A stretch of 64,000 nt of DNA from Thiobacillus denitrificans (GTDB taxonomy: Bacteria; Pseudomonadota; Gammaproteobacteria; Burkholderiales; Thiobacillaceae): assembly GCA_002403375.1 (NCBI GenBank), contig DHHQ01000027.1, positions 1 through 64,000 of the forward strand, written 5' to 3'. Each line of letters opens with the position of its first letter. The first letter of the stretch is position 1. Below, in pieces: positions 53,080 through 60,673 of the stretch. The position numbers and the translations under genes were made by a program. The notes beneath the pieces are model-generated. The model saw nothing but the letters and a program-made list of their open reading frames with translations. It had not been told where the DNA came from and made no database searches.

Positions 53080-53103
53080 CTGCCCCGCCTCCTGGCGGGG
53101 CAG
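53080..53103 (+). terminator. Hairpin after rpoD
   Basis: CTGCCCCGCC-TCCT-GGCGGGGCAG, 10-bp perfect stem six bases after the rpoD stop. Only a short T run follows (GATTT), so termination may be partial. The tRNA fragment begins 11 bases later. Confidence 0.7.
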
Positions 53104-53113
53104 CCTGATTTCC

Positions 53114-53154
53114 GGGCCTGTAGCTCAGCTGGTTAGAGCAGGGGACTCATAATC
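53114..53154 (+). pseudogene. 5' half of the disrupted host tRNA-Ile(CAU)-type gene (attL side)
   Basis: Begins GGGCCTGTAGCTCAGC and runs through the D arm and the 5' anticodon stem to the loop with CAT, then stops at GGACTCATAATC and continues into unrelated sequence. Joined to the fragment at 60662-60709 it gives a complete 77-base tRNA with a perfect acceptor stem and a GGGGA/TCCCT anticodon stem (one G-U), which identifies the two pieces as one split gene. The variable loop TGGTC resembles that of E. coli ileX, so the lysidine-type tRNA-Ile is preferred over Met. Confidence 0.88.
53143..53154 (+). repeat. attL core, 12 bp
   Basis: GGACTCATAATC, identical to 60662-60673. It lies in the anticodon stem-loop of the host tRNA and marks the crossover region used by the tyrosine recombinase. 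Confidence 0.85.
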
Positions 53155-53173
53155 TTGAGGGAAATAAGTTTTC

Positions 53174-53250
53174 GGGCCTGTAGCTCAGTTGGTTAGAGCG
53201 CGCGACTCATAATCGCTCGGTCCACGGTTCAAGTCCGTGCAGGCCCACCA
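53174..53250 (+). tRNA. tRNA-Ile(CAU)-type gene carried by the element
   Basis: 77 bases from GGGCCTG to CCACCA. Acceptor, D and T stems pair fully; anticodon loop CTCATAA. The anticodon stem CGCGA/TCGCT has a C-T mismatch at position 27-43. It differs from the reconstructed host gene at about six sites, mostly in the anticodon stem. The CAU anticodon may be Met or lysidine-modified Ile; the TGGTC-like variable loop favours Ile. It begins 19 bases after attL, so it can be read from the host tRNA promoter. Confidence 0.88.
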
Positions 53251-53253
53251 AAT

Positions 53254-53288
53254 ACGCGGGATTCCAAAGGTTGGTGTCTCGCGTTTTT
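53254..53288 (+). terminator. Terminator downstream of the element tRNA
   Basis: ACGCGGGA / TCTCGCGT stem (one G-U) with a 15-base loop and five T residues. It ends the tRNA transcript before the rest of the element. Confidence 0.72.
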
Positions 53289-53352
53289 CACTTCTGAAGC
53301 CCTGAATTTTGGGGCGAGAGCCGGCTCCCAACCGCCTTCAGATTTCCTTCTG

Positions 53353-53367
53353 GGCTCCTTATAGGCT
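53353..53367 (+). repeat. Candidate integrase arm-site repeat, left copy
   Basis: GGCTCCTTATAGGCT, exactly repeated in the same orientation at 60515-60529 near the other end. Six bases further on is AAATGAGGGAAGC (53374-53386), which also recurs at 60566-60578. Arm-type binding sites of a tyrosine recombinase would look like this. The gap 53289-53475 otherwise holds only a possible GATAAT -10 box. Confidence 0.6.
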
Positions 53368-53475
53368 CCCGAGAAATGAGGGAAGCTAGGGGAAGCGCTG
53401 CCCAGCCTGATTGGCTCTTCCCGCGCCTGCGCCGCGCCTGCGATAATCGCCGCAATGACAAGCAGGGGGGGAGAA

Positions 53476-53964
53476 ATGCCAAGAAGGAAGCCGGATCCGG
53501 CGATGTCGCCGGAGGCCGTTGAACAAAACGCTGTGGCCCCAGAAGATCGCTGGCTGCCGCCCCGAGCGACGGCAGCCGTTCTTGGGGTCTCGGAGAAGTG
53601 GCTCGCGGCCGCGCGCGAGGGCCGCAAGGGCGTTGAGGGCCCCCCCTTTCGGAAATTGGGGACGGGAAAAACCTCTCCCGTCCGCTACAACCTCGCGAGG
53701 CTCAGGGAATGGATCGAGTCATTTCCCGAGATGGTCGATCTCGCTGGCCGCCAATCATCCCTGCGCTCTTTCGCGGACTTCAAAGGTCTCATCGGGACAG
53801 GCATGCGGGCGCTGGAAGAGCGCTGGCTTTTCGCGATCTCCAATGGCAAGCCAGTCGATTTCTTCCAAGCGCTCAATGAGGGCATTGTCGAGAATAAGCC
53901 GGCGACTCGCTATCGCTGGCTGACGCCAGCCACCTGGATTCAAATGAGCGACGATGATCAATGA
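53476..53964 (+). CDS. HTH-domain protein, possible excisionase/regulator
   Basis: 162 residues from ATG 53476, which has a G-rich ribosome site (GGGGGGAG). Residues ~25-80 resemble a MerR/AlpA-type helix-turn-helix (WLPPRATAAVLGVSEKWL and a wing with FRKLGTGKTSPVRY). The position next to the left end suggests a directionality factor or regulator. ATG 53455 would add seven residues. Its stop overlaps the next start as ATGA. Confidence 0.6.
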   Translation: MPRRKPDPAMSPEAVEQNAVAPEDRWLPPRATAAVLGVSEKWLAAAREGRKGVEGPPFRKLGTGKTSPVRYNLARLREWIESFPEMVDLAGRQSSLRSFADFKGLIGTGMRALEERWLFAISNGKPVDFFQALNEGIVENKPATRYRWLTPATWIQMSDDDQ

Positions 53965-54581
53965 AAAGCACAGCGGCGAAAAAGAAAACGAAAGGCCGGG
54001 GTTCTTTCCGCAACAAAGCTGAACGCGAACCTTGGGACGCTCAGTTGAGCGAAGAGGCCAGAGCCCTAAGTTCCGCTTTGGAAACAGATAATCCAGAAGC
54101 GCTAAATGCGGCGCTGGGCGACGAGAATCCGCTGGCCCTTCGCTTTATTTTTCCCGATGGCAATACTCACGGTTTCCTGACCTTGGCCGCGCTCGCGGGC
54201 AGTTGGAAATGCCTCATGACTTTGCTCGACGATAGGGATCGCTATTGGGGATGCTTGAACGAGCTCGATTCGGAAATGGACCGCCTCAGCGGAACCGACA
54301 GGGTGAATTTCGAGAGAGCAACCAGGCGCTCAGTCGACAATGGAATTCCTGGAGCCATCGAGGTTTACCGATGCTTTCTGTATTGGGCTCTTCGGGATGC
54401 TGGCCAAGAAGCAAGGCTCAGAGCGAAAGAGCTCGCATCACAAGACGAACACTTGGCACACGCCTTGGCGCACATTCACGCAGAGGAGGAACGCGCGAGT
54501 CTGAGCAATCCCCAGGTTGCCCCTCTGCCGAAGTCGGCTGAAAAGTCTTCTGCGAAGGGAGGGCGTGGCGGCGCCCTTTAA
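53961..54581 (+). CDS. Hypothetical protein, element-encoded
   Basis: 206 residues. Basic N-terminus (KKKTKGRGSFRNKAERE), then helical repeats without a recognised domain (an ankyrin-like LTLAALAGSWKCLMTLL segment), and a low-complexity tail. The ATGA overlap with the HTH gene implies coupled expression. It converges on repL. Confidence 0.55.
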   Translation: MKSTAAKKKTKGRGSFRNKAEREPWDAQLSEEARALSSALETDNPEALNAALGDENPLALRFIFPDGNTHGFLTLAALAGSWKCLMTLLDDRDRYWGCLNELDSEMDRLSGTDRVNFERATRRSVDNGIPGAIEVYRCFLYWALRDAGQEARLRAKELASQDEHLAHALAHIHAEEERASLSNPQVAPLPKSAEKSSAKGGRGGAL

Positions 54582-54655
54582 AATGGCGTTCCAAATCTGC
54601 CGAGCACTCTTTCGCCGCAAGAGCCAGTTCGACGAAGGAGACGCGGGATTGATGA

Positions 54656-55189
54656 CTAGCTGCCTATCATCCGGCGGCTCTTCACGATGAGCGGGCGCCG
54701 CCGCTCCTTTTTCTCTCCGCCGTCATCGTCATTGCTTGCCTCTGATACCGTGGCGCCGCTCGGCTGCTCGCTTGCTGAAAGCACCACACTCGCCCGAAAC
54801 TCCGCATGCGTGCGCCGCTCCGCGTTGGTCGTCCATACCAGCTCGGCATTGATGACGTAGACGTTGGTCGTGCCGGATTTCAGTATGTCGAGGTAGCGGC
54901 TGCGCTTCAGGAAGTTGATCTTCTTGCTGATCGTCTGCCGCGACTTCTCGAACTGCTCCACGAGCGGGGTCATGGAGCAGACCAGCGCGTTGTCCGATCC
55001 CATCCGCTCGACGATCCACAACCATATCGCTAGCGCGAGCGGGTCGATGCGCCCGAGGCTGGCAATGTCGGTGATGTGCTTCCGATAGAACTGCACAAAG
55101 TCCTTGTTGATCTCCCGCCGCCGCTCGTTTTCCGAGATGACCTCGCCGGTGTTCTGGTCAACGACCTTCCTGATTTCGATTCTGCTCAT
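54656..55189 (-). CDS. RepL-family plasmid replication protein
   Basis: 177 residues from ATG 55189 with a strong GGAGGAG site. TGEVISENERRRE, KDFVQFYRKHITDIASLGRI, the winged-helix core SRQTISKKINFLKRSRYLDIL and VYVINAELVW match the RepL profile of small plasmids described mainly in Firmicutes. Suggests that the excised circle can replicate or that the protein has been co-opted for maintenance. Divergent from the next gene across about 270 bases. Confidence 0.75.
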   Translation of the reverse strand: MSRIEIRKVVDQNTGEVISENERRREINKDFVQFYRKHITDIASLGRIDPLALAIWLWIVERMGSDNALVCSMTPLVEQFEKSRQTISKKINFLKRSRYLDILKSGTTNVYVINAELVWTTNAERRTHAEFRASVVLSASEQPSGATVSEASNDDDGGEKKERRRPLIVKSRRMIGS

Positions 55190-55458
55190 GGTGCTCCTCC
55201 GCTTGGTTGGGGTGATGGATGTGTGAATGCTGCTTAACAACCCATCTCAAAACGGAATGGCAATGTCAAATGCGACTAGCTTCCCTCTGTAGCCTAATTG
55301 GTTTACATATCTGTCAGCCGTTGCTTTACATCTGCTCGCCCGGAAGCATAGTAAACACAGGGATCCTAGGTGGTGCTCTTCTATGTCTGATTCATGGCCG
55401 CTTGCAATGCGCCTCCTCCGGTGGTTTGCTGGATTGCGAAAAACACGGGAGGAACGAC

Positions 55459-55767
55459 ATGAGTCCACAACTTGAAGCGCGCGATCTTCTTCGGCTTCGG
55501 CTCGATGGGATGAGCCTCGACGAACTCAAGCAGCACATCACCAAGCTGCGGGAGGTGCATGAGATGTTATGCGAATACAGCAAGGCGCTCGGCATAACCG
55601 CCAACTCGCGATGGGATGCCTTGCACCTAATCAAGAGCATCGTCCAGCAGCTTGAGCAGGCTCAACTGCTGGTCGAAGAGATCCAGGCGAGTGATGCTCA
55701 TGCTCTGGAAGAGGAGCATGAGCATGATGAGGCGCAATCTCGCCTAGCCCCGCCAAAAATGTTTTGA
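55459..55767 (+). CDS. Small helical protein upstream of the relaxase
   Basis: 102 residues from ATG 55459 (GGGAGGAAC upstream). Mostly helical, acidic C-terminus (EEEHEHDEAQ). Lies directly before oriT and the relaxase gene, where small accessory mobilisation proteins often sit. No domain recognised. The 269-base gap before it (55190-55458) contains AT-rich sequence with TTTACA and TATC-like boxes, but no clear gene. Confidence 0.55.
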   Translation: MSPQLEARDLLRLRLDGMSLDELKQHITKLREVHEMLCEYSKALGITANSRWDALHLIKSIVQQLEQAQLLVEEIQASDAHALEEEHEHDEAQSRLAPPKMF

Positions 55768-55797
55768 GAGGCCCCGCGCTGGCGCGAGCGAACAGAA

Positions 55798-55837
55798 CCG
55801 AGCTTGCTCGGTGTAGTGAGTAGACCGATGGACGGTC
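55798..55837 (+). other. Candidate oriT of the MobV-type relaxase
   Basis: Hairpin CCGAG-CTTG-CTCGG (55798-55811) is followed by TGTAGTGAG and then by a second hairpin GACCG-ATGGA-CGGTC (55823-55837). A hairpin followed by TAGTG-type sequence is the pattern around the nick site of pMV158-like oriT regions. It sits just ahead of the relaxase gene, its normal place. Confidence 0.5.
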
Positions 55838-55873
55838 GTGCTTTTCCGGTTTTGGCGCGCTATGCATGTGGGC

Positions 55874-56872
55874 ATGGATACACGACACAACCCCAACGCT
55901 CCCTATGCCGTCTTGCGCGTGGACAAGCGGAAGGCCAAGGCAATGGGAGCAATCGCCGCCGCCTCTGCGCACCAGATGCGGCAGCGACCGACACCAAACG
56001 CGAAACCCGATGGGCCTGCGCCCATCGTTTTGCACCTGGCGGGTGGAGAGACTCCGTATCAAGCAGCGCGCGCGCTGCTTGAGGGCGCGGAGCGCCGAAA
56101 CCGCGATACCGTGCTCTGCCGGGAGATCGTGCTCTCTGCGAGCCCAAGCTATTTTCGGCCTGGGCGCGAGCACATCGGTGGCGCCTATGACCCTGAACGG
56201 GCTAAGGCGTGGGCACGGATATCGTTGGCGTGGGCAAGGCGGCTATGGCCGGATCAACTAGCGTCGGCGGTGCTGCATTTAGCGGACGAACAGTCGCCGC
56301 ATCTCCACTTGCTTGTGGTGCCACGCCTTGCGAAGCCGGAGGGGGGGTGGAAGCTCAACAGCAAAGCGCTGTTTGACCGCGACAAGTTGCGCGCTTTGCA
56401 AACCTCGTATGGTGAAGCGATGGCACCGCTTGGAATCCGCCGAGGTGAGCCGGGCAGCAAGGCGAAGCATGTCGAAGTGTCGCAGTTTTATGGCGCCGTC
56501 ATGTCGGAGCGGCCCCCCATGCCAAAGCTGACTCTACCGCCACCGCCGAAAAAGCCGGAGGAGGATACCGGCGCTCGCGCGCTCGTCGGCGGCGTGGCCG
56601 CTGCGCTCGGCATCACCACAGAAAGCGAGGAGCGGAAGGCGAGATACGAGGAGGAGTATCGGGAATGGCAGGCGGAAGTGAGGAAGGCGAAGGAGGCGCG
56701 GCAACAGGCTTGGGACGACCTCCAGCGGCGCGCTGCTTATTCAAACCTGGTCAATCGCAAGTATGCTAATTCAGGTTGGTCACCAAAAGCGGAAAACATC
56801 CTCGCACCACGTCCTGACCGGAAGCCCCCAAGCACAAGGGATGCACTATCTGAGAAGCCAAGAATGCGGTAG
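55874..56872 (+). CDS. MobV/Pre-family plasmid mobilization relaxase
   Basis: 332 residues from ATG 55874. MobV motifs: N-terminal YAVLRVDKRKAK, and ADEQSPHLHLLVVPR with the metal-binding His pair, then a Y-G-E-A-M-A-P-L-G-I-R-R-G segment and SKAKHVEVSQFY. The C-terminal third is charged and helical. It nicks oriT to start mobilisation. Starts at 55838 (GTG) and 55865 are alternatives; the conserved domain begins around 55904. Confidence 0.78.
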   Translation: MDTRHNPNAPYAVLRVDKRKAKAMGAIAAASAHQMRQRPTPNAKPDGPAPIVLHLAGGETPYQAARALLEGAERRNRDTVLCREIVLSASPSYFRPGREHIGGAYDPERAKAWARISLAWARRLWPDQLASAVLHLADEQSPHLHLLVVPRLAKPEGGWKLNSKALFDRDKLRALQTSYGEAMAPLGIRRGEPGSKAKHVEVSQFYGAVMSERPPMPKLTLPPPPKKPEEDTGARALVGGVAAALGITTESEERKARYEEEYREWQAEVRKAKEARQQAWDDLQRRAAYSNLVNRKYANSGWSPKAENILAPRPDRKPPSTRDALSEKPRMR

Positions 56873-56916
56873 TCGCGAGATCAAGCAGTTATAGATCACG
56901 CACTACCGTCGCCTAC

Positions 56917-57480
56917 TCACTCTTTTTTCCGTGAAGCTTCCCATGCAGCTTCCCACTCCCGATATTCTGCAGTGTCTTCATGTTTGACACCCGTAAGTAG
57001 GCCTAGTTTGGTATAGCCTGTTGGTTGAAAGTCAGGTAGCTTGAACGAGAGGAAATCGATACCACCTAATCTCATGGCCTCGAGGAACTGAGGATTCTTT
57101 TGCAGTCCGCCAATTGTGGTTCCCCCGAATTCAATACCTATGCGATTTAGCTCTATGAATGCTTCGCTGCCGGGTATCCAATCTAGTCGGGCCACTATGG
57201 TTTTATGAAATGCAATTTCTGTAGCTGTCCAGTTGTCAGTGCTTCCATTTCCCAATAGGTTATCTGCAGCATCGATCACACCTGCTATATATCCTAACAA
57301 ATCCAGGAGGAGTTGATTGGACAGACTCCACGATGAGATTCGTGGTTGGAGTATGAGTTTCTGAAACCCGCCCGCATTTAAGTAATTCAGGTATGGGTTG
57401 ATTAAAGATAAGATTCTCTCTGCATTGGCTTGATGCTTCGCAAATTCGCGTTTCATTAAGAATCGCTTAATGATATTCAT
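56917..57480 (-). CDS. Hypothetical low-GC element protein
   Basis: 187 residues from ATG 57480 (GTG 57495 would overlap the upstream gene). Helical; hydrophobic stretch LSNQLLLDLLGYIAGVIDA is borderline for membrane association. No recognised domain. Strikingly AT-richer than the host, so probably recently acquired. It is the last of four genes read together on this strand. Confidence 0.55.
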   Translation of the reverse strand: MNIIKRFLMKREFAKHQANAERILSLINPYLNYLNAGGFQKLILQPRISSWSLSNQLLLDLLGYIAGVIDAADNLLGNGSTDNWTATEIAFHKTIVARLDWIPGSEAFIELNRIGIEFGGTTIGGLQKNPQFLEAMRLGGIDFLSFKLPDFQPTGYTKLGLLTGVKHEDTAEYREWEAAWEASRKKE

Positions 57481-57494
57481 TTGGCCTATGCCCA

Positions 57495-57839
57495 CTATCG
57501 TTGGTTATGAAAATCTGGCCCTAAATATTCATTTAGCGAATCCTCCAACTGCTTGACTATTTCGGGTTTTACCCAGCCGTTATCGAGCGCCATGTTGGCG
57601 ACCTTAATCCACCATTGCGCACTTTGCGCAACTCTCGGGTTAGACGGGTCTAGGTTCCGGCTGTTATATGCAAGATAAGCAATGGCCAGTTCATGTTCAT
57701 TCAATGATGGATTGTGCTCGGAAACCTTTATAAGATCCTCAGCGCTATTTCGCTCTAATGCAATCCGATAGTTTCGAAGAAGGGCCTCTCTCGTCTTTCT
57801 GAATTTGCTGGCTGTCTTGATCACATCAAAAAATCCCAT
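57495..57839 (-). CDS. Hypothetical low-GC element protein
   Basis: 114 residues. ATG 57839 is favoured because AAGGAGC lies about seven bases upstream; ATG 57845 would be too close to it. Helical, TPR-like features (NEHELAIAYLAYNSRNLDP). No known function. Shares the low GC of the next gene, suggesting the two travel as a pair. Confidence 0.55.
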   Translation of the reverse strand: MGFFDVIKTASKFRKTREALLRNYRIALERNSAEDLIKVSEHNPSLNEHELAIAYLAYNSRNLDPSNPRVAQSAQWWIKVANMALDNGWVKPEIVKQLEDSLNEYLGPDFHNQR

Positions 57840-57892
57840 GGCCATGCTCCTTGGTAATGGCGCTGCGTTGACTTGCTGCCATGCAAGGGGGG

Positions 57893-58498
57893 TTAACCTC
57901 CCCCCATTACGACCTCGGCGACAATACGGCCATCGCGCCGGATGGCATATCCCCTGACCCCCGCCCATATATGTTTTGTTTCGTCTCTCGTGGAAGCGAA
58001 TGACCAGAGTTCGTCTCCGGGTTGCATGGCAGCCTTGAGCGAGCGCCAAACGTTGTTAAGGTGGCCGAAGGGAACAGGCGGAACGGCGCCCAGGGGATCA
58101 TCGATCCGCTCCCATGCCTCCACCTCCTCCACTGTGGTCGGTGCAACCAGATTGCCGGAGTGGGCGTGGAACTTGGCGTTGTTTTCGGCTTCCATTTCGC
58201 TGCCAGCTACGGTGTTCGGTTGCGTGTTGGCAGATAAGCCCGCCTTCAGGCGCCCATATGCCACGACCAAGACGAGAAATGGCCAAGTTGCCATCACCGA
58301 TAGAAAAATGAAAACAGGAACCAGCCAGTCGCTTATGCATTCCTGGATACGCAAGCCCAAAGGTTTGCCATCCGGATAGAGGAGGTCGCTCAGGTCTACC
58401 AGCGGTTTCCCTGCACGCGGGTCGTAATGAACCATTCGTAGAATCAGTATCGACACTACGGCACCGATGAGGAAATAGCCTGAGATCCAGTATGTCAT
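57893..58498 (-). CDS. Hypothetical membrane protein, element-encoded
   Basis: 201 residues from ATG 58498, overlapping the previous stop as ATGA. Two or three membrane segments: residues 7-21 (SGYFLIGAVVSILIL) and around 55-82 (WLVPVFIFLSVMATWPFLVLV). The remaining C-terminal domain (about 110 residues) is soluble. No domain recognised. Confidence 0.58.
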   Translation of the reverse strand: MTYWISGYFLIGAVVSILILRMVHYDPRAGKPLVDLSDLLYPDGKPLGLRIQECISDWLVPVFIFLSVMATWPFLVLVVAYGRLKAGLSANTQPNTVAGSEMEAENNAKFHAHSGNLVAPTTVEEVEAWERIDDPLGAVPPVPFGHLNNVWRSLKAAMQPGDELWSFASTRDETKHIWAGVRGYAIRRDGRIVAEVVMGGG

Positions 58499-58935
58499 TC
58501 CGCCCACGCGTCGGTATCGTTTGTTGCGTCGTTAGTTCTCACCTCACGACTCATGAGCACTCCCTGTTTGACATATAGGAGAATATCCTCCTCGAAGACG
58601 CTGCCGTATCCCATATGCTCATAAGCGAGCATTTGCCCCCGAGGACAACGCAGGATGCCGGTGAACCAGTGAGCGAAAACGCGATCGGGGTAACCTGGGA
58701 AAATGTCTTCCAGCTTGACTGGGCTGCCGTCCCGGTGCTTGGCAGAGATCCCGATCAAGTAGAGGCGTCCATCGCGAATTTCCCATGTGCCGACATAGCA
58801 GCGCCAGCAACTAGTCCATCCGGCGGCAAATTCAGGTCGTGCCCCCCCGAAATAGAAGTAGTGGCCTAGCGGTTCGGTGCATAGGTCCAGCATCTCACCG
58901 TCCAGTAAGATCTTTTCCGGGGTCTGCGCGGTCAA
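58495..58935 (-). CDS. Hypothetical soluble protein, element-encoded
   Basis: 146 residues with a compact conserved-looking core: GEMLDLCTEPLGHYFYFGG, TSCWRCYVGTWEIRDGRLYLIGI and PDRVFAHWFTGILRCPRG. The aromatic-rich strand pattern suggests a small beta domain. Function unknown. Heads the four-gene run and is coupled to the membrane protein by ATGA. The short gap to the integrase stop (58936-59020) has no visible gene. Confidence 0.58.
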   Translation of the reverse strand: MTAQTPEKILLDGEMLDLCTEPLGHYFYFGGARPEFAAGWTSCWRCYVGTWEIRDGRLYLIGISAKHRDGSPVKLEDIFPGYPDRVFAHWFTGILRCPRGQMLAYEHMGYGSVFEEDILLYVKQGVLMSREVRTNDATNDTDAWAE

Positions 58936-59020
58936 TGCATGTGCTCCCTGTTGTTATTGGGGTTCGCGCCAGGTAGGGCTTCTTACGGGGGGCGCCGCCA
59001 TGCTAGTTTACTAGATGTTG

Positions 59021-60490
59021 TTATTCAGGAAGGTGGTGTATGCCTTGCAGGGCTTTCGAGCGCTGGAATTCTTCCCACTCCTTGCGGCCGACCTCGATCG
59101 TTATCGTCTCTTTCGGCTCGATCACTCCCGCTTCGGTGAGGATGCGAGTCTCAAAACGCTCGTAGATAGGCAGCATGGTCTTTATCCGCGTCTGGATGTA
59201 GTGGCGGCTGGCGACATCGTCCGGGGCGTGGTTAAGAGCTTTCTTGACTGTGTAAGAACTAACATTCAATTCGTTGAGAAGCGTGCCGAATGTGCGGCGC
59301 AGGTCGTGGGGAGCGAAGCTGATCCCGCTGGCTTTTTTGACTTCGCCGATCGTTGCCTTGGGCTCTTGGATATGGGTTCGCTTTTTGGACTTCCAGCCAG
59401 TTCGGCTCGCGGGGAAGACATATTCCGATGGTTCCTCGGCCTTCTCACTGTCCGCTTTCCTCCGCTCCAGAATCGAGCGGACATAGGGCGCCATGGGAAA
59501 GAAATGCGGATCCCCTCTCTTGGTCTTCCGAAAGACGCCGACTCCGCGCTCGAAGTCGATATCTTCCCAACGCATTGAGATGCTCTCTGTTTTTCTCCCG
59601 CCAAGCAGCAAGGCGACCTGGAGCCAATCGGCGATGGTCGCGGCGTCGCGGGCCCGCGAGTCGGTCTTGGACCGCAGGGCCTCGACGGCTTTCCACCAGC
59701 GGGCGATATCCCCTTCGGCGTCGGCGATAATGGTCTGGCGCGCGGGGGCTGTCTGCCAGCCCGGCTCCAGGCTATTGAGCCCCAGGAACGGATTGTCTTG
59801 GAGCCTGATTTTGCAAGTCCTCGCCGCGAGGTTGAATGCCGCCCGAAGATAGCGAAACATCCCGCCCGCCGCGGTCTTTCCGCCGTTGCTCGCTCTCGTC
59901 GATTTTGTCGAGCGGCAGAGGCGGCGGTATTCCTTGAGAAGAGCTTGATCGTCGACTTCTTCGATCGGCAGCTTCCATAGCGCGCCGCCTTCGAGACGCT
60001 TCGCGGCTTTCTCCAAGTCCCGAATCGTGTTCGCCGTTGCCCGCGGTGCCTTGGTTTTTTCTTCGCGTCCGCCGCCCTCGGGATCGTCAAAATCCTCACC
60101 GTTCTGAAAAGCGAGATACCGCTCGAACGCATAGCCTACTGTTATCTTTTCGCGTTCCCTGGCCTTTTCAGTATCGCGAGCTTGTTGGCGTTTTTCGAGG
60201 TTGGGGTCAACGCCTTTTCGGATTTTGCCGAGGGCATCCTCAGCCTCCTCCCGAGCCTTGTTGAGCGGCATATCAGGGAAACGCCCAAGATGGACGCGAA
60301 CGGGCCGTTTTTCCAGCTTTTTCTGAGCGACCCAGATTTTCGCGCCGGTCGAGTAAACGCGCAGGCCAAAACCTCTTGTCGTCGAGTCCCACAGGATATA
60401 ATCGCCTTTCGCGGGGACTTTCGCGTCCCTGGCTTTGGCGAGCGTCAGAGCCACGCGATTGGATTTCCCTTTGTTTTCTGTCGTTTCCAC
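59021..60490 (-). CDS. int: Tyrosine-type integrase of the element
   Basis: 489 residues. The N-terminus is an arm-binding DUF4102-like domain (GDYILWDSTTRGFGLRV), then a core-binding domain and a catalytic domain with Arg in LLLGGRKTESISM, HDLRRTFGT (His-x-x-Arg), LNHAPDD (second His) and nucleophile Tyr in RHYIQTR. GTG 60490 has AGGAGGGGG upstream. Next to attR and reading inward, the standard place. The arm repeat at 60515 overlaps its promoter region. Confidence 0.92.
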   Translation of the reverse strand: METTENKGKSNRVALTLAKARDAKVPAKGDYILWDSTTRGFGLRVYSTGAKIWVAQKKLEKRPVRVHLGRFPDMPLNKAREEAEDALGKIRKGVDPNLEKRQQARDTEKAREREKITVGYAFERYLAFQNGEDFDDPEGGGREEKTKAPRATANTIRDLEKAAKRLEGGALWKLPIEEVDDQALLKEYRRLCRSTKSTRASNGGKTAAGGMFRYLRAAFNLAARTCKIRLQDNPFLGLNSLEPGWQTAPARQTIIADAEGDIARWWKAVEALRSKTDSRARDAATIADWLQVALLLGGRKTESISMRWEDIDFERGVGVFRKTKRGDPHFFPMAPYVRSILERRKADSEKAEEPSEYVFPASRTGWKSKKRTHIQEPKATIGEVKKASGISFAPHDLRRTFGTLLNELNVSSYTVKKALNHAPDDVASRHYIQTRIKTMLPIYERFETRILTEAGVIEPKETITIEVGRKEWEEFQRSKALQGIHHLPE

Positions 60491-60514
60491 AGGCCCCCTC
60501 CTGTTTCGTCCGTA

Positions 60515-60529
60515 GGCTCCTTATAGGCT
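60515..60529 (+). repeat. Candidate integrase arm-site repeat, right copy
   Basis: GGCTCCTTATAGGCT, identical to 53353-53367. The companion AAATGAGGGAAGC lies at 60566-60578, 36 bases further on instead of six as at the left end. Both are within 150 bases of the right core. Confidence 0.6.
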
Positions 60530-60661
60530 ACCGGAAAACAAGGAAAAGAGGTGGAAGTCAAGGATAAATGAGGGAAGCAGGAAGCAGCGCAAATAGCCGA
60601 ATAGCAAGGAAACACAGGCGTTTTGACAGCCAGGACGGATAGGATGGTGAGTCAAACCAAA

Positions 60662-60673
60662 GGACTCATAATC
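60662..60673 (+). repeat. attR core, 12 bp
   Basis: GGACTCATAATC, identical to 53143-53154; continues into the host tRNA 3' half. Confidence 0.85.

Larger units (their letters stand above)
53143..60673. mobile_element. Integrative mobilizable element in a tRNA-Ile(CAU) anticodon loop
   Basis: About 7.5 kb between two 12-bp direct cores. It carries its own tRNA, an HTH protein, a RepL-family replication gene, a MobV-family relaxase with a possible oriT, four unknown genes and an integrase at the right end. Base composition inside is clearly lower in GC than the surroundings, lowest around 56.9-57.8 kb. No conjugation (T4SS) genes, so transfer would need a helper. The element splits the host tRNA gene and supplies a replacement. 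Confidence 0.88.

Noticed and set aside
53114..53250. Two tandem tRNA genes at the left end, as an ordinary tRNA array
   Set aside because: The first lacks its 3' half, which is found at the right end of the island with the same core; a split gene explains both pieces.
58939..59578. Small + strand frames opposite the integrase 3' end
   Set aside because: They lie antisense to the integrase, with no ribosome site or recognisable product.
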